Source: a bacterium
GTDB lineage: Bacteria; Bacillota; Bacilli; Lactobacillales; Streptococcaceae
Assembly (NCBI GenBank): GCA_905221195.1
Contig: CAJNCF010000004.1
Location: 62,001 to 126,000 of the forward strand
DNA length: 64,000 bases
Reading direction: 5' to 3'
Notes under the pieces: generated by a model
What the model saw: the letters and a program-made list of their open reading frames with translations, nothing else
Told to the model about the DNA's origin: nothing
Database searches by the model: none
Position numbers and translations under genes: made by a program
Shown here: positions 49,744 to 59,397 of the stretch, piece by piece
Layout: each line of letters begins with the position of its first letter
Position numbering within the stretch: position 1 is the first letter of the stretch

Positions 49744-49894
49744 ATACTCTTCGAAAATCAGATTCAAACCGCGTCAACGTCGCCTTGCCGTATATATGTG
49801 ACTGACTTCGTCAGTCTTATCTACAACCTCAAAGCGGTGCTTTGAGCAGCCTACGGCTAGTTTCCTAGTTTGCTCTTTGATTTTCATTGAGTAT
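49744..49894 (+). repeat. BOX element 3
   Basis: It begins ATACTCTTCGAAAATC, has CGTCAACGTCGCCTTGCCGT (boxA core) and GACTGACTTCGTCAGTC (an internal hairpin), and ends TTTGATTTTCATTGAGTA. At 151 bases it is the most complete of the four. The rest of the 449-base gap between pyk and ldh holds only the two terminators. Confidence 0.95.
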
Positions 49895-49994
49895 GAGTGT
49901 AGATTACAGTTGTTGTTTTAATGTTTTTATGGCTTAGACAAGCTATGCTGTCTTGTAGAAGCGAACGTAAATCTGATATTAGGTTTAAATACAG

Positions 49995-50028
49995 AAAAAA
50001 ACAACTCCCTGATGATTCAAGGAGTTGT
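49995..50028 (-). terminator. terminator after ldh
   Basis: On the minus strand ACAACTCC and GGAGTTGT form an 8-bp stem followed by a run of T (A-run 49995-50001 on the plus strand). Confidence 0.9.
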
Positions 50029-50039
50029 CTATAGCTAAA

Positions 50040-51068
<1,029 letters not shown>

Positions 51069-51076
51069 TTATTTCA

Positions 51077-51105
51077 ATTCTATCACTTTTAAAATGCTTT
51101 GTCAC
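51077..51105 (-). promoter_or_regulatory. ldh promoter
   Basis: On the minus strand GTGACA and TGATAGAAT (extended -10 TAGAAT) are separated by 17 bp. It is a good housekeeping promoter about 50 bases before the ATG. Confidence 0.75.
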
Positions 51106-51126
51106 GGATATGCCTTGCAGTTCTTG

Positions 51127-51142
51127 ATGTAAACGTTTTAGT
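51127..51142. promoter_or_regulatory. candidate CcpA cre site between ldh and gyrA
   Basis: On the minus strand ACTAAAACGTTTACAT matches the cre pattern WTGNNARCGNWWWCAW at 14 of 16 positions, including the ARCG core. It is about 22 bases upstream of the ldh -35, a position used for CcpA activation. Confidence 0.5.
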
Positions 51143-51174
51143 GGTTCTAGATACCTGAAATATGGCAGACATTG

Positions 51175-51183
51175 TGGTATAAT
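51175..51183 (+). promoter_or_regulatory. extended -10 promoter of gyrA
   Basis: TGGTATAAT lies 38 bases before the gyrA ATG. The -35 is weak. Confidence 0.65.
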
Positions 51184-51220
51184 ATAGTTAATTACTAATT
51201 GTGAAATGAGGCATTTATTA

Positions 51221-53689
51221 ATGCAGGATAGAAATTTAGTGAATGTCAATCTGACAAAGGAGATGAAGACGAGTTTTATCGACTACGCCATGAGTGTTAT
51301 CGTTGCGCGGGCTCTTCCTGATGTTCGAGATGGCTTGAAACCTGTTCATCGTCGGATTCTCTACGGAATGAATGAATTAGGTGTTACTCCAGACAAACCT
51401 CATAAAAAATCTGCTCGTATTACAGGGGATGTCATGGGTAAATATCACCCTCACGGAGATTCCTCTATCTATGAAGCCATGGTTCGTATGGCTCAATGGT
51501 GGAGCTACCGTTACATGCTTGTAGATGGCCATGGAAACTTTGGTTCCATGGATGGTGATGGTGCTGCGGCACAACGTTACACCGAGGCACGCATGAGCAA
51601 GATTGCTCTGGAGATGCTTCGTGATATCAATAAAAATACGGTTGATTTCGTTGATAACTATGATGCCAATGAACGTGAACCCCTGGTCTTGCCAGCGCGC
51701 TTTCCAAACCTTTTGGTTAATGGAGCAACTGGTATTGCTGTTGGGATGGCAACCAATATTCCACCTCATAACTTGGGTGAAACCATTGATGCTGTGAAGT
51801 TGGTCATGGACAATCCTGAAGTGACTACTAAGGATTTGATGGAAGTTTTACCTGGGCCAGATTTTCCAACTGGTGCCCTTGTTATGGGGAAATCAGGTAT
51901 CCATAAGGCTTATGAAACAGGTAAAGGTTCGATTGTTCTTCGTTCTCGTACTGAAATCGAAGAAACTAAGACTGGCCGTGAGCGCATCGTAGTAACTGAA
52001 TTTCCTTACATGGTCAACAAAACCAAGGTTCACGAGCACATCGTTCGCCTAGTTCAGGAAAAACGTATTGAGGGGATCACAGCGGTTCGTGATGAGTCCA
52101 ACCGTGAAGGAGTTCGATTCGTTATTGAAGTTAAGCGCGATGCTTCAGCAAATGTAATCCTCAATAACCTCTTCAAGATGACCCAGATGCAAACCAACTT
52201 TGGTTTCAATATGTTGGCGATTCAAAATGGGGTACCGAAGATTTTGTCTCTTCGTCAGATTTTGGATGCTTATATTGAGCACCAAAAAGAAGTGGTTGTT
52301 CGTCGGACACGTTTTGATAAGGAAAAAGCGGAAGCGCGTGCGCATATCTTAGAAGGTCTCTTGATTGCGCTAGACCATATCGACGAAGTGATTCGTATTA
52401 TCCGAGCTAGTGAAACGGATGCGGAAGCTCAAGCTGAATTGATGAGTAAGTTCAAGCTTTCTGAACGTCAAAGTCAGGCTATCCTAGACATGCGCCTCCG
52501 TCGTTTGACAGGCTTGGAACGTGACAAGATTCAGTCTGAGTATGATGACCTCTTGGCTTTGATTGCAGATTTGGCGGATATTCTTGCTAAGCCTGAGCGT
52601 GTTTCTCAAATCATTAAAGATGAATTAGATGAAGTCAAGCGTAAGTTTGGTGACCAACGTCGTACTGAATTGATGGTTGGGGAAGTCTTAAGCCTCGAAG
52701 ATGAGGACTTGATTGAAGAATCGGATGTCTTGATTACGCTGTCTAACAAGGGCTACATCAAACGTCTAGACCAGGGTGAATTTACTGCTCAAAAACGTGG
52801 AGGGCGTGGTGTTCAAGGGACAGGTGTTAAGGATGATGATTTTGTTCGTGAATTAGTGTCAACTAGCACCCATGATCACCTACTCTTCTTTACAAATAAA
52901 GGACGTGTCTATCGCCTGAAAGGCTATGAAATTCCTGAATATGGTCGTACCGCTAAGGGATTGCCAATTGTCAATCTTTTGAAATTGGATGAAGGCGAAA
53001 GTATTCAGACTATCATCAATGTTGAATCTGAACGCAGTGATGAAGCCTATCTCTTCTTCACAACCCGTCATGGTATTGTGAAGAGAACCAGCGTTAAGGA
53101 ATTTGCTAACATTCGTCAGAATGGACTTAAAGCACTGAACCTCAAAGATGAAGATGAGTTGATTAATGTACTGCTGACAGAAGAAGATACGGATATTATC
53201 ATTGGTACTAGGTTTGGCTACGCAGTGCGCTTTAATCAATCAGCCGTTCGTGGAATGAGTCGTATCGCTACGGGTGTGAAAGGTGTCAATCTTCGTGAAG
53301 GAGATACAGTAGTTGGTGCCAGTGTGATTACAGACCAAGACGAGGTTCTTATCATCACAGAAAAAGGGTATGGTAAGCGTACAGTTGCTACCGAATATCC
53401 AACAAAAGGTCGTGGTGGTAAAGGGATGAAGACGGCTAATGTAGCTGAGAAAAATGGTCCTCTATCAGGTCTTTTGACCGTTAAAGGCGATGAAGACTTG
53501 ATGATTATCACTGATACAGGTGTCATGATTCGAACCAACGTTGCCAATATTTCACAAACAGGTCGCTCAACTATGGGAGTTAAAGTGATGCGCCTGGATC
53601 AAGATGCTAAAATTGTAACCTTTACTACGGTTGCAGCAGCAGAAAAAGAAGAAGTTGGGACAGAAAACGAAATAGAAGGTGAAGCATAA
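51221..53689 (+). CDS. gyrA: DNA gyrase subunit A
   Basis: The 822-residue subunit cuts and rejoins DNA in the A2B2 gyrase, which adds negative supercoils. The breakage-reunion domain (about 1-490) has the catalytic Tyr in [11 protein letters not shown] and the GyrA box [10 protein letters not shown] lies at the start of the beta-pinwheel C-terminal domain. Quinolone-determining positions carry the wild-type residues Ser81 and Glu85 ([10 protein letters not shown]). ATG 51221 is chosen over 51206 as it matches known starts ([11 protein letters not shown]). The stop codon shares a base with the srtA ATG, so the two genes are coupled. Confidence 0.97.
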   Translation: MQDRNLVNVNLTKEMKTSFIDYAMSVIVARALPDVRDGLKPVHRRILYGMNELGVTPDKPHKKSARITGDVMGKYHPHGDSSIYEAMVRMAQWWSYRYMLVDGHGNFGSMDGDGAAAQRYTEARMSKIALEMLRDINKNTVDFVDNYDANEREPLVLPARFPNLLVNGATGIAVGMATNIPPHNLGETIDAVKLVMDNPEVTTKDLMEVLPGPDFPTGALVMGKSGIHKAYETGKGSIVLRSRTEIEETKTGRERIVVTEFPYMVNKTKVHEHIVRLVQEKRIEGITAVRDESNREGVRFVIEVKRDASANVILNNLFKMTQMQTNFGFNMLAIQNGVPKILSLRQILDAYIEHQKEVVVRRTRFDKEKAEARAHILEGLLIALDHIDEVIRIIRASETDAEAQAELMSKFKLSERQSQAILDMRLRRLTGLERDKIQSEYDDLLALIADLADILAKPERVSQIIKDELDEVKRKFGDQRRTELMVGEVLSLEDEDLIEESDVLITLSNKGYIKRLDQGEFTAQKRGGRGVQGTGVKDDDFVRELVSTSTHDHLLFFTNKGRVYRLKGYEIPEYGRTAKGLPIVNLLKLDEGESIQTIINVESERSDEAYLFFTTRHGIVKRTSVKEFANIRQNGLKALNLKDEDELINVLLTEEDTDIIIGTRFGYAVRFNQSAVRGMSRIATGVKGVNLREGDTVVGASVITDQDEVLIITEKGYGKRTVATEYPTKGRGGKGMKTANVAEKNGPLSGLLTVKGDEDLMIITDTGVMIRTNVANISQTGRSTMGVKVMRLDQDAKIVTFTTVAAAEKEEVGTENEIEGEA

Positions 53690-54432
53690 TGTCTCATAAA
53701 AAGAATAATAAGAAAACAAACCGTAAAAATTTACTAATCAATGTCTTGGCAGGATTCTTAATCCTCTTGTCAATAGCTTTGATTTTCAATTCAAAAATTC
53801 GTGATATCTTCATGGTTTGGAATACTAACAAGTATCAAGTCAGCCAGGTATCAAAAGAAAAATTAGAAGAAAATCAAGATACAGAAGGTAATTTTGACTT
53901 TGACTCAGTAAAAGCCATTTCATCAGAAGCTGTCTTATCCTCACAATGGAATTCGCAAAAATTACCAGTTATTGGTGGGATTGCTATTCCTGAAGTAGAA
54001 ATTAACTTGCCTATTTTTAAAGGTCTTGATAATGTCAATCTCTTCTATGGAGCTGGTACGATGAAGCGTGACCAAGTGATGGGGAAAGGAAACTATTCAC
54101 TAGCTAGTCATCACATTTTTACAGCAGAAAATGCCAGTCAGATGCTATTTTCTCCCTTATCACATGCTAAAAATGGTATGAAAATTTATCTGACTGATAA
54201 GGATAAGGTTTATACCTATGTCATTCATGAGGTCAAGCATGTAACACCAGATCGTGTGGATGAAATTGATGACCGTAGTGGTGTTGATGAGATTACACTT
54301 GTAACTTGTGTGGACTATGAAGCGACAGAGCGGATTATTGTAAAAGGTGATTTGAAAGAAACAAAAGACTATTCACAAACACCTGAAGAAGTTCTAACAG
54401 CCTTCAATCAACCATATAAGCAACGTTATTAA
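53689..54432 (+). CDS. srtA: class A sortase SrtA
   Basis: The 247-residue membrane transpeptidase cuts LPXTG between Thr and Gly and joins surface proteins to peptidoglycan. It has a basic N-terminus, one membrane helix (about 15-35) and the sortase barrel with the catalytic His in ASHHIF, Cys in TLVTCVDYEATER and the following Arg. The gene overlaps the gyrA stop by one base (TAATG), as in other streptococci. The giant LPNTG adhesin upstream in this window is a probable substrate. Confidence 0.97.
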   Translation: MSHKKNNKKTNRKNLLINVLAGFLILLSIALIFNSKIRDIFMVWNTNKYQVSQVSKEKLEENQDTEGNFDFDSVKAISSEAVLSSQWNSQKLPVIGGIAIPEVEINLPIFKGLDNVNLFYGAGTMKRDQVMGKGNYSLASHHIFTAENASQMLFSPLSHAKNGMKIYLTDKDKVYTYVIHEVKHVTPDRVDEIDDRSGVDEITLVTCVDYEATERIIVKGDLKETKDYSQTPEEVLTAFNQPYKQRY

Positions 54433-54444
54433 TAGTTAAAGAAT

Positions 54445-54474
54445 CAGTAAACATTTAGTTTTACTGGTTTTTTT
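54445..54474 (+). terminator. terminator after srtA
   Basis: CAGTAAA and TTTACTG form a 7-bp stem, followed by GG and seven T. Confidence 0.85.
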
Positions 54475-54503
54475 ATGGCTTTATAAGCAAACTATGTAAT
54501 GCT

Positions 54504-54609
54504 AATACTCAATGAAAATCAAAGAGCAAACTAGCCGCAGGTTGCTCAAAACACTGTTTTGAGGTTGCAAATAGAGCTGACGTGGTTTGAAGAAATTTTT
54601 GAAGAGTAT
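54504..54609 (-). repeat. BOX element 4
   Basis: It starts AATACTCAATGAAAATCAA, contains AACACTGTTTTGAGGTTG and ends GCTGACGTGGTTTGAAG then GAAGAGTATA. The boxA core is shortened. It lies between srtA and the first FNT gene, which has its own promoter downstream. Confidence 0.92.
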
Positions 54610-54664
54610 AAATCAATACAAATGTTATAAATTTAAGAAAATGATTATCTATTCAAATATTTTA

Positions 54665-54673
54665 TGTTATAAT
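54665..54673 (+). promoter_or_regulatory. extended -10 promoter of FNT gene 1
   Basis: TGTTATAAT is preceded by ATTTTA; the block ATTTTATGTTATAAT recurs before the second FNT gene, so the promoter was copied with the gene. Confidence 0.65.
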
Positions 54674-54701
54674 GATAAATATAAAAAATTAGGAGATGTT
54701 T

Positions 54702-55499
54702 ATGAGTTCTTCAGAGTTTATTTCGAAGATAGATTATTATTGCCACAAGAAAGAAAGTCTTTTCAAGCAAAGTAAGTACAAGTATGCTATTCGTTCTATG
54801 TTTGCAGGTGCTTTTTTAACCTTCAGTACAGCTGCTGGGGCTATTGGCGCGGATTTATTAAATAGTATTGTTCCAAGTAGTGGATATTTCCTGTTCCCAT
54901 TTGTTTTCGCTTGGGGGCTGGCCTATATCGTCTTTCTAAATGCGGAATTGATAACTTCTAATATGATGTACTTAACAGCTGGAGTGTTCTTGAAAAAGAT
55001 TGATTGGAAGAAGGCAATGATTATTTTACTCTATTGTACTTTGTTTAATCTCATTGGTGCCTTGGTAGCTGGATGGGCCTTTGCCAACTCATCAGCCTTT
55101 TCCCATTTGACCCATGATAGTTTCCTTCCTAAGCTTGTAGCCAAGAAGTTGGCGCGTCCAAGTGAGTTAGTCCTGCTTGAGGGGATTCTTGCCAATGTAT
55201 TTGTAAATATTGCCATTCTTTCATCTATATTAGTCAAAGATGGTGCTGCCAAACTATGGATCATTTTATCAGCTATTTCAATGTTTGTCTTTTTGTCCAA
55301 TGAGCACATCGCTGCCAATTTTGCTTCTTTCAGTATTATGAAATTCAGCATGATTGCTGATCAAGTACCTCACTTTGATCTTCCAAATATCCTTCGACAT
55401 TGGGGAGTTACCTTTATTGCCAACTTTATAGGTGGAGGGCTTCTGATCGGTTTACCATATGCCTTCCTCAATAAGAATGAAGATACTTATGTCGATTAA
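54702..55499 (+). CDS. formate/nitrite transporter (FNT) family channel, copy 1
   Basis: The 265-residue membrane protein has six hydrophobic helices and FNT signature regions: AGAFLTFSTAAGAIGADL, FAWGLAYIVFLNAELITSNMMYL and SNEHIAANFASF (gating His region). FNT channels pass formate, nitrite, hydrosulfide or lactate as anion or acid; substrate cannot be told here. Start ATG 54702 is set by AGGAG at 54691-54695; ATG 54696 would abut it. It is paralogous to the next gene, with identical C-terminal residues YAFLNKNEDTYVD. Confidence 0.9.
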   Translation: MSSSEFISKIDYYCHKKESLFKQSKYKYAIRSMFAGAFLTFSTAAGAIGADLLNSIVPSSGYFLFPFVFAWGLAYIVFLNAELITSNMMYLTAGVFLKKIDWKKAMIILLYCTLFNLIGALVAGWAFANSSAFSHLTHDSFLPKLVAKKLARPSELVLLEGILANVFVNIAILSSILVKDGAAKLWIILSAISMFVFLSNEHIAANFASFSIMKFSMIADQVPHFDLPNILRHWGVTFIANFIGGGLLIGLPYAFLNKNEDTYVD

Positions 55500-55516
55500 G
55501 AAGAATCAGTTTATTA

Positions 55517-55550
55517 GGGAGAATCAGAATAATTCTCTCTTTTTCTTTTA
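55517..55550 (+). terminator. terminator after FNT gene 1
   Basis: GAGAAT and ATTCTC form a 6-bp stem followed by TCTTTTTCTTTT. The remaining gap before FNT gene 2 is very AT-rich and holds a cre-like site and a promoter. Confidence 0.75.
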
Positions 55551-55678
55551 TAAAATAGACTTGCAGAGAAAATCGTTTTTAAATTGTAACAACAAAATAT
55601 ATTAAATAGAATAAAAGTTATTTCACTCAATATCTAGATTCTGATAATTAAAAATTCTAAAAGTTTGTTATTAAAACA

Positions 55679-55694
55679 ATGTAAACGATTTCTA
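55679..55694 (+). promoter_or_regulatory. candidate CcpA cre site upstream of FNT gene 2
   Basis: ATGTAAACGATTTCTA fits the cre pattern WTGNNARCGNWWWCAW except for one position near the end. It lies about 63 bases upstream of the -10 of FNT gene 2. No similar site is seen before FNT gene 1. Confidence 0.6.
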
Positions 55695-55753
55695 AAATTT
55701 TAAAATTTAGAAAAAAATACAATTAGGAAAGGCTTTTCATTATAGCTATTTTA

Positions 55754-55762
55754 TGTTATAAT
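55754..55762 (+). promoter_or_regulatory. extended -10 promoter of FNT gene 2
   Basis: TGTTATAAT lies in the same ATTTTATGTTATAAT block as before copy 1. TTTAGGAG follows before the ATG. Confidence 0.65.
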
Positions 55763-55792
55763 TATCACAAATAAAAGTTTTAGGAGTTTATT

Positions 55793-56590
55793 ATGGTTTC
55801 TTCAGAATTTATCTCAAAGATTGAATTTGCTTGCAAGAAGAAAGAAAGTCTTTATAGCCAAAGCAAATTTAAGTATGCGATTCGTTCTATGTTTGCAGGT
55901 GCATTTTTAACCTTCAGTACAGCTGCTGGTGCAGTTGGGGCTGACTTGATTAATAAAATTGCGCCTGGTAGTGGACGCTTCCTCTTCCCATTTGTCTTTG
56001 CTTGGGGCTTGGCCTACATTGTTTTCTTGAATGCCGAGTTGGTAACATCAAACATGATGTTCTTGACTGCTGGAAGTTTCTTGAAAAAAATCTCTTGGAG
56101 AAAAACAGCAGAGATTTTACTTTACTGTACCTTGTTCAACCTTATCGGAGCCTTGATAGCAGGTTGGGGCTTTGCTCATTCGGCAGCTTACGCACATCTG
56201 ACTCACGATAGCTTTATTTCAGGGGTTGTTGAGATGAAATTAGGCCGTTCAAATGAATTAGTCTTGCTTGAGGCGATTTTGGCAAATATTTTCGTAAATA
56301 TTGCGATTCTTTCATTTATTTTAGTCAAAGATGGCGGTGCCAAACTTTGGCTCGTTTTATCAGCGATTTACATGTTTGTATTCTTAACAAACGAGCACAT
56401 TGCTGCGAACTTTGCTTCTTTCGCGATTGTGAAATTCAGTGTTGCTGCGGATTCAATTGCTAACTTCGGTGTTGGAAATATGCTCCGTCACTGGGGTGTA
56501 ACCTTCATCGGAAACTTGATTGGTGGTGGCTTCTTGATGGGTCTTCCATATGCCTTCCTCAATAAAAACGAAGATACTTATGTAGATTAA
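55793..56590 (+). CDS. formate/nitrite transporter (FNT) family channel, copy 2
   Basis: The 265-residue paralogue of the preceding gene shares most helices (AGAFLTFSTAAGAVGADL, FAWGLAYIVFLNAELVTSNMMFL, TNEHIAANFASF). Differences cluster in loops, such as the segment after THDSF (ISGVVEMKLGRSN in place of LPKLVAKKLARPS). This suggests a somewhat different substrate or control. TTTAGGAG is 6-8 bases before the ATG. It has its own promoter, a cre-like site upstream and a strong terminator downstream. Confidence 0.9.
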   Translation: MVSSEFISKIEFACKKKESLYSQSKFKYAIRSMFAGAFLTFSTAAGAVGADLINKIAPGSGRFLFPFVFAWGLAYIVFLNAELVTSNMMFLTAGSFLKKISWRKTAEILLYCTLFNLIGALIAGWGFAHSAAYAHLTHDSFISGVVEMKLGRSNELVLLEAILANIFVNIAILSFILVKDGGAKLWLVLSAIYMFVFLTNEHIAANFASFAIVKFSVAADSIANFGVGNMLRHWGVTFIGNLIGGGFLMGLPYAFLNKNEDTYVD

Positions 56591-56597
56591 GAAAATG

Positions 56598-56622
56598 AGC
56601 ACGAGTGAGTCGTGCTTTTTTC
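56598..56622 (+). terminator. terminator after FNT gene 2
   Basis: AGCACGA and TCGTGCT form a perfect 7-bp stem followed by six T. Confidence 0.92.
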
Positions 56623-56676
56623 GATTTTGTAAGAAGTAATAGCCACTCCTTATATCAAAATATAGAAAAGAGGTAT

Positions 56677-56723
56677 TAGTCAAGATAATCCTAAGGTGCT
56701 ACAATATCCTTAATCAAACTATA
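56677..56723 (+). promoter_or_regulatory. metY promoter with half Met-box
   Basis: TAGTCA and TACAAT are separated by 17 bp. TCAAACTATA (56714-56723) near the start point equals the right half of the streptococcal Met-box TATAGTTTnAAACTATA; the left half is not conserved. GGAGG follows before the ATG. Confidence 0.45.
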
Positions 56724-56736
56724 TGGAGGTCGCCTT

Positions 56737-58017
56737 ATGACTCGTGATTTTAAATTTGAAACCTTACAATTGCATGCTGGTCAAGTTGTGGATCCAGCTA
56801 CCAAGTCTCGTGCAGTACCGATTTACCAGACAACATCCTTTGTTTTTGATGACACGCAGGAAGGTGCCGATTTGTTTGCCTTGAGAAAACCAGGTAATAT
56901 CTATACTCGTATTACTAACCCTACAACGGCTGCCTTTGAAGAAAGAATTGCTGCCCTTGAAGGTGGTGTTGGAGCGCTAGCAACAGCATCAGGTATGGCA
57001 GCAGTGACTTATACGATTTTGGCACTTGCCCATACTGGTGACCATGTGGTGGCGGCGTCAACTATTTACGGTGGGACTTTCAATCTCTTGAAGGAAACCC
57101 TTCCACGTTATGGTATCACAACAACCTTTGTCGATGTGGATAATTTGGAAGAAGTAGAAGCAGCGATCAAAGACAATACCAAGCTTGTCTTGATTGAAAC
57201 CTTGGGAAATCCCTTGATTAACATTCCAGATTTGGAAAAATTGGCAGAGATTGCTCATAAACACCAGATTCCACTTGTTTCTGATAATACCTTTGCCACA
57301 CCTTACTTGATTAATGTCTTTTCTCACGGTGTAGATATTGCCATTCACTCAGCGACTAAGTTTATCGGTGGACATGGTACGACTATTGGCGGTGTCATCG
57401 TGGACAGTGGTCGTTTTGACTGGGCGGCTTCAGGGAAATTCCCTCAATTTGTTGAGGAAGACCCAAGTTACCACAATTTGAGCTATACTCGTGATGTGGG
57501 TGCAGCAGCCTTTATTATTGCTGTTCGTGTTCAGTTGCTTCGTGATACAGGTGCTGCCTTGTCGCCATTTAATGCATTCTTGTTACTTCAAGGACTTGAA
57601 ACACTTTCTCTTCGTGTGGAGCGCCATGTGCAAAATGCTGAGAAAATTGTTGATTTTCTTGTCAACCATCCTAAGGTAGAAAAAGTCAACTATCCAAAAC
57701 TTGCAGACAGCCCTTACCATGCCTTAGCTGAGAAATACTTGCCTAAAGGTGTGGGTTCAATCTTTACCTTCCATGTCAAAGGTGGAGAGGCAGAAGCACG
57801 CAAGGTAATCGATAATTTGGAAATCTTCTCTGACCTTGCAAACGTGGCAGATGCTAAATCGCTTGTTGTCCATCCAGCAACAACCACTCACGGTCAATTG
57901 TCAGAAAAAGACCTAGAAGCAGCAGGTGTCACACCAAACCAAATCCGCTTGTCTATCGGACTTGAAAATGTAGAGGATTTGATTGAAGACTTGCGCTTGG
58001 CCTTGGAAAAAATTTAA
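56737..58017 (+). CDS. metY: O-acetylhomoserine sulfhydrylase / cysteine synthase-type PLP enzyme
   Basis: The 426-residue Cys/Met-metabolism PLP enzyme starts FKFETLQLHAGQVVDPAT and carries YTRITNPTT, ATASGMAAV, the PLP-pocket Asp in VSDNTFATPYL and the PLP Lys in HSATKFIGGHG. This set, with length above 420 and the LQLHAG start, fits MetY (O-acetylhomoserine plus sulfide to homocysteine) rather than the shorter MetB/MetC. It has its own promoter and terminator, so it is a single-gene unit. A half Met-box suggests methionine control. Confidence 0.9.
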   Translation: MTRDFKFETLQLHAGQVVDPATKSRAVPIYQTTSFVFDDTQEGADLFALRKPGNIYTRITNPTTAAFEERIAALEGGVGALATASGMAAVTYTILALAHTGDHVVAASTIYGGTFNLLKETLPRYGITTTFVDVDNLEEVEAAIKDNTKLVLIETLGNPLINIPDLEKLAEIAHKHQIPLVSDNTFATPYLINVFSHGVDIAIHSATKFIGGHGTTIGGVIVDSGRFDWAASGKFPQFVEEDPSYHNLSYTRDVGAAAFIIAVRVQLLRDTGAALSPFNAFLLLQGLETLSLRVERHVQNAEKIVDFLVNHPKVEKVNYPKLADSPYHALAEKYLPKGVGSIFTFHVKGGEAEARKVIDNLEIFSDLANVADAKSLVVHPATTTHGQLSEKDLEAAGVTPNQIRLSIGLENVEDLIEDLRLALEKI

Positions 58018-58030
58018 AGAAAAAGAAGAT

Positions 58031-58058
58031 AAACAGTGGGTTTCGACTCACTGTTTTT
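58031..58058 (+). terminator. terminator after metY
   Basis: AAACAGTG and CACTGTTT form an 8-bp stem with a 10-base loop, followed by T. Confidence 0.88.
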
Positions 58059-58074
58059 GATTTTCCCTCAGGCA

Positions 58075-58083
58075 TGATATAAT
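58075..58083 (+). promoter_or_regulatory. extended -10 promoter of the DUF2130 gene
   Basis: TGATATAAT lies 30 bases before the ATG. TTTTGA about 17 bp upstream is a weak -35. Confidence 0.6.
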
Positions 58084-58112
58084 GGTTACAGAAGTCTAGA
58101 AAGAGGAATGAT

Positions 58113-59387
58113 ATGAACGAAATCAAATGCCCCAACTGTGGGGAAGTCTTTACAGTAAATGAAAGCCAGTATGCCGAACTTTTGTCCCAAGTAAGAACGG
58201 CAGAGTTTGATAAGGAACTGCACAATCGCATGAAGCAGGAACTGGCTTTGGTTGAGCAAAAGGCCATGAATGAGCAACAGACTAAACTGGCTCAAAAAGA
58301 CCAAGAAATTGCGCAATTGCAGAGTCAAATCCAAAACTTTGATACAGAGAAAGAGTTGGTCAAGAAAGAGGTTGAACAGACCAGCCACCAGGCCTTATTA
58401 GCAAAGGACAAGGAAGTACAGGCCTTGGAAAATCAATTGGCGACCTTACGTTTGGAACATGAAAATCAACTGCAAAAGACTCTTTCTGACCTAGAAAAAG
58501 AACGAGATCAGGTCAAAAATCAGCTCCTATTGCAAGAAAAGGAAAATGAGTTGTCTTTGGCTTCTGTTAAGCAAAATTACGAAGCCCAGCTCAAGGCAGC
58601 CAGTGAACAAGTTGAATTTTACAAGAATTTCAAGGCACAGCAGTCTACAAAAGCTATCGGGGAAAGTCTGGAACACTATGCTGAAAGTGAGTTTAACAAG
58701 GTCCGCAGCTTTGCCTTTCCAAATGCTTATTTTGAGAAGGATAACAAGGTTTCTGCGCGTGGGTCTAAAGGGGACTTTATCTTCCGTGAGAGTGATGCAA
58801 ATGGAGTGGAAATCATTTCCATCATGTTTGAAATGAAAAATGAAGCGGATGGAACAGAGAAGAAACACAAGAACGCGGATTTTTACAAGGAATTGGACAA
58901 GGACCGTCGGGAGAAAAACTGCGAGTATGCTGTTTTGGTGACTATGCTTGAGGCCGATAACGACTACTTTAACACAGGGATTGTTGACGTTAGTCACGAG
59001 TATGAAAAGATGTATGTGGTTCGCCCTCAGTTCTTTATCCAGTTGATTGGTCTCTTGCGAAATGCGGCGCTTAATTCTCTTAAATATAAGCAGGAGTTGG
59101 CCTTGGTTCGGGAGCAAAATATCGATATTACACATTTTGAGGAAGACTTGGATGCCTTTAAACTGGCCTTTGCTAAGAACTATAACTCTGCTTCGACCAA
59201 CTTTGGCAAAGCTATCGATGAAATCGACAAGGCCATCAAACGCATGGAAGAGATCAAGAAGTTCCTAACCACATCCGAAAACCAACTCCGTCTAGCGAAC
59301 AATAAATTGGAAGATGTTTCGGTCAAAAAATTGACTCGAAAGAATCCAACAATGAAAGCGAAATTTGAAGCTCTGAAGGGGGAGTAG
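58113..59387 (+). CDS. DUF2130-domain protein with zinc ribbon and coiled coil
   Basis: The 424-residue protein begins with a single CPNCG zinc-ribbon half (C6, C9). A long charged coiled coil follows at about 25-185. Next is a globular domain at about 185-330 with GSKGDFIF, then [11 protein letters not shown], and [11 protein letters not shown]. The Asp followed by E-x-K (FEMK) resembles the PD-(D/E)XK nuclease core, which would make it RmuC-like in plan (inference). A second helical region ends the protein. The family has no proven function. It has its own promoter and ends 10 bases before truB, so the two probably share a transcript. Confidence 0.85.
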   Translation: MNEIKCPNCGEVFTVNESQYAELLSQVRTAEFDKELHNRMKQELALVEQKAMNEQQTKLAQKDQEIAQLQSQIQNFDTEKELVKKEVEQTSHQALLAKDKEVQALENQLATLRLEHENQLQKTLSDLEKERDQVKNQLLLQEKENELSLASVKQNYEAQLKAASEQVEFYKNFKAQQSTKAIGESLEHYAESEFNKVRSFAFPNAYFEKDNKVSARGSKGDFIFRESDANGVEIISIMFEMKNEADGTEKKHKNADFYKELDKDRREKNCEYAVLVTMLEADNDYFNTGIVDVSHEYEKMYVVRPQFFIQLIGLLRNAALNSLKYKQELALVREQNIDITHFEEDLDAFKLAFAKNYNSASTNFGKAIDEIDKAIKRMEEIKKFLTTSENQLRLANNKLEDVSVKKLTRKNPTMKAKFEALKGE

Positions 59388-59397
59388 AAAGCAACAC

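Noticed and set aside
51201..51212. Rex operator (TTGTGAA-type) before gyrA
   Set aside because: Only one half-site is present and there is no inverted partner at the right distance.
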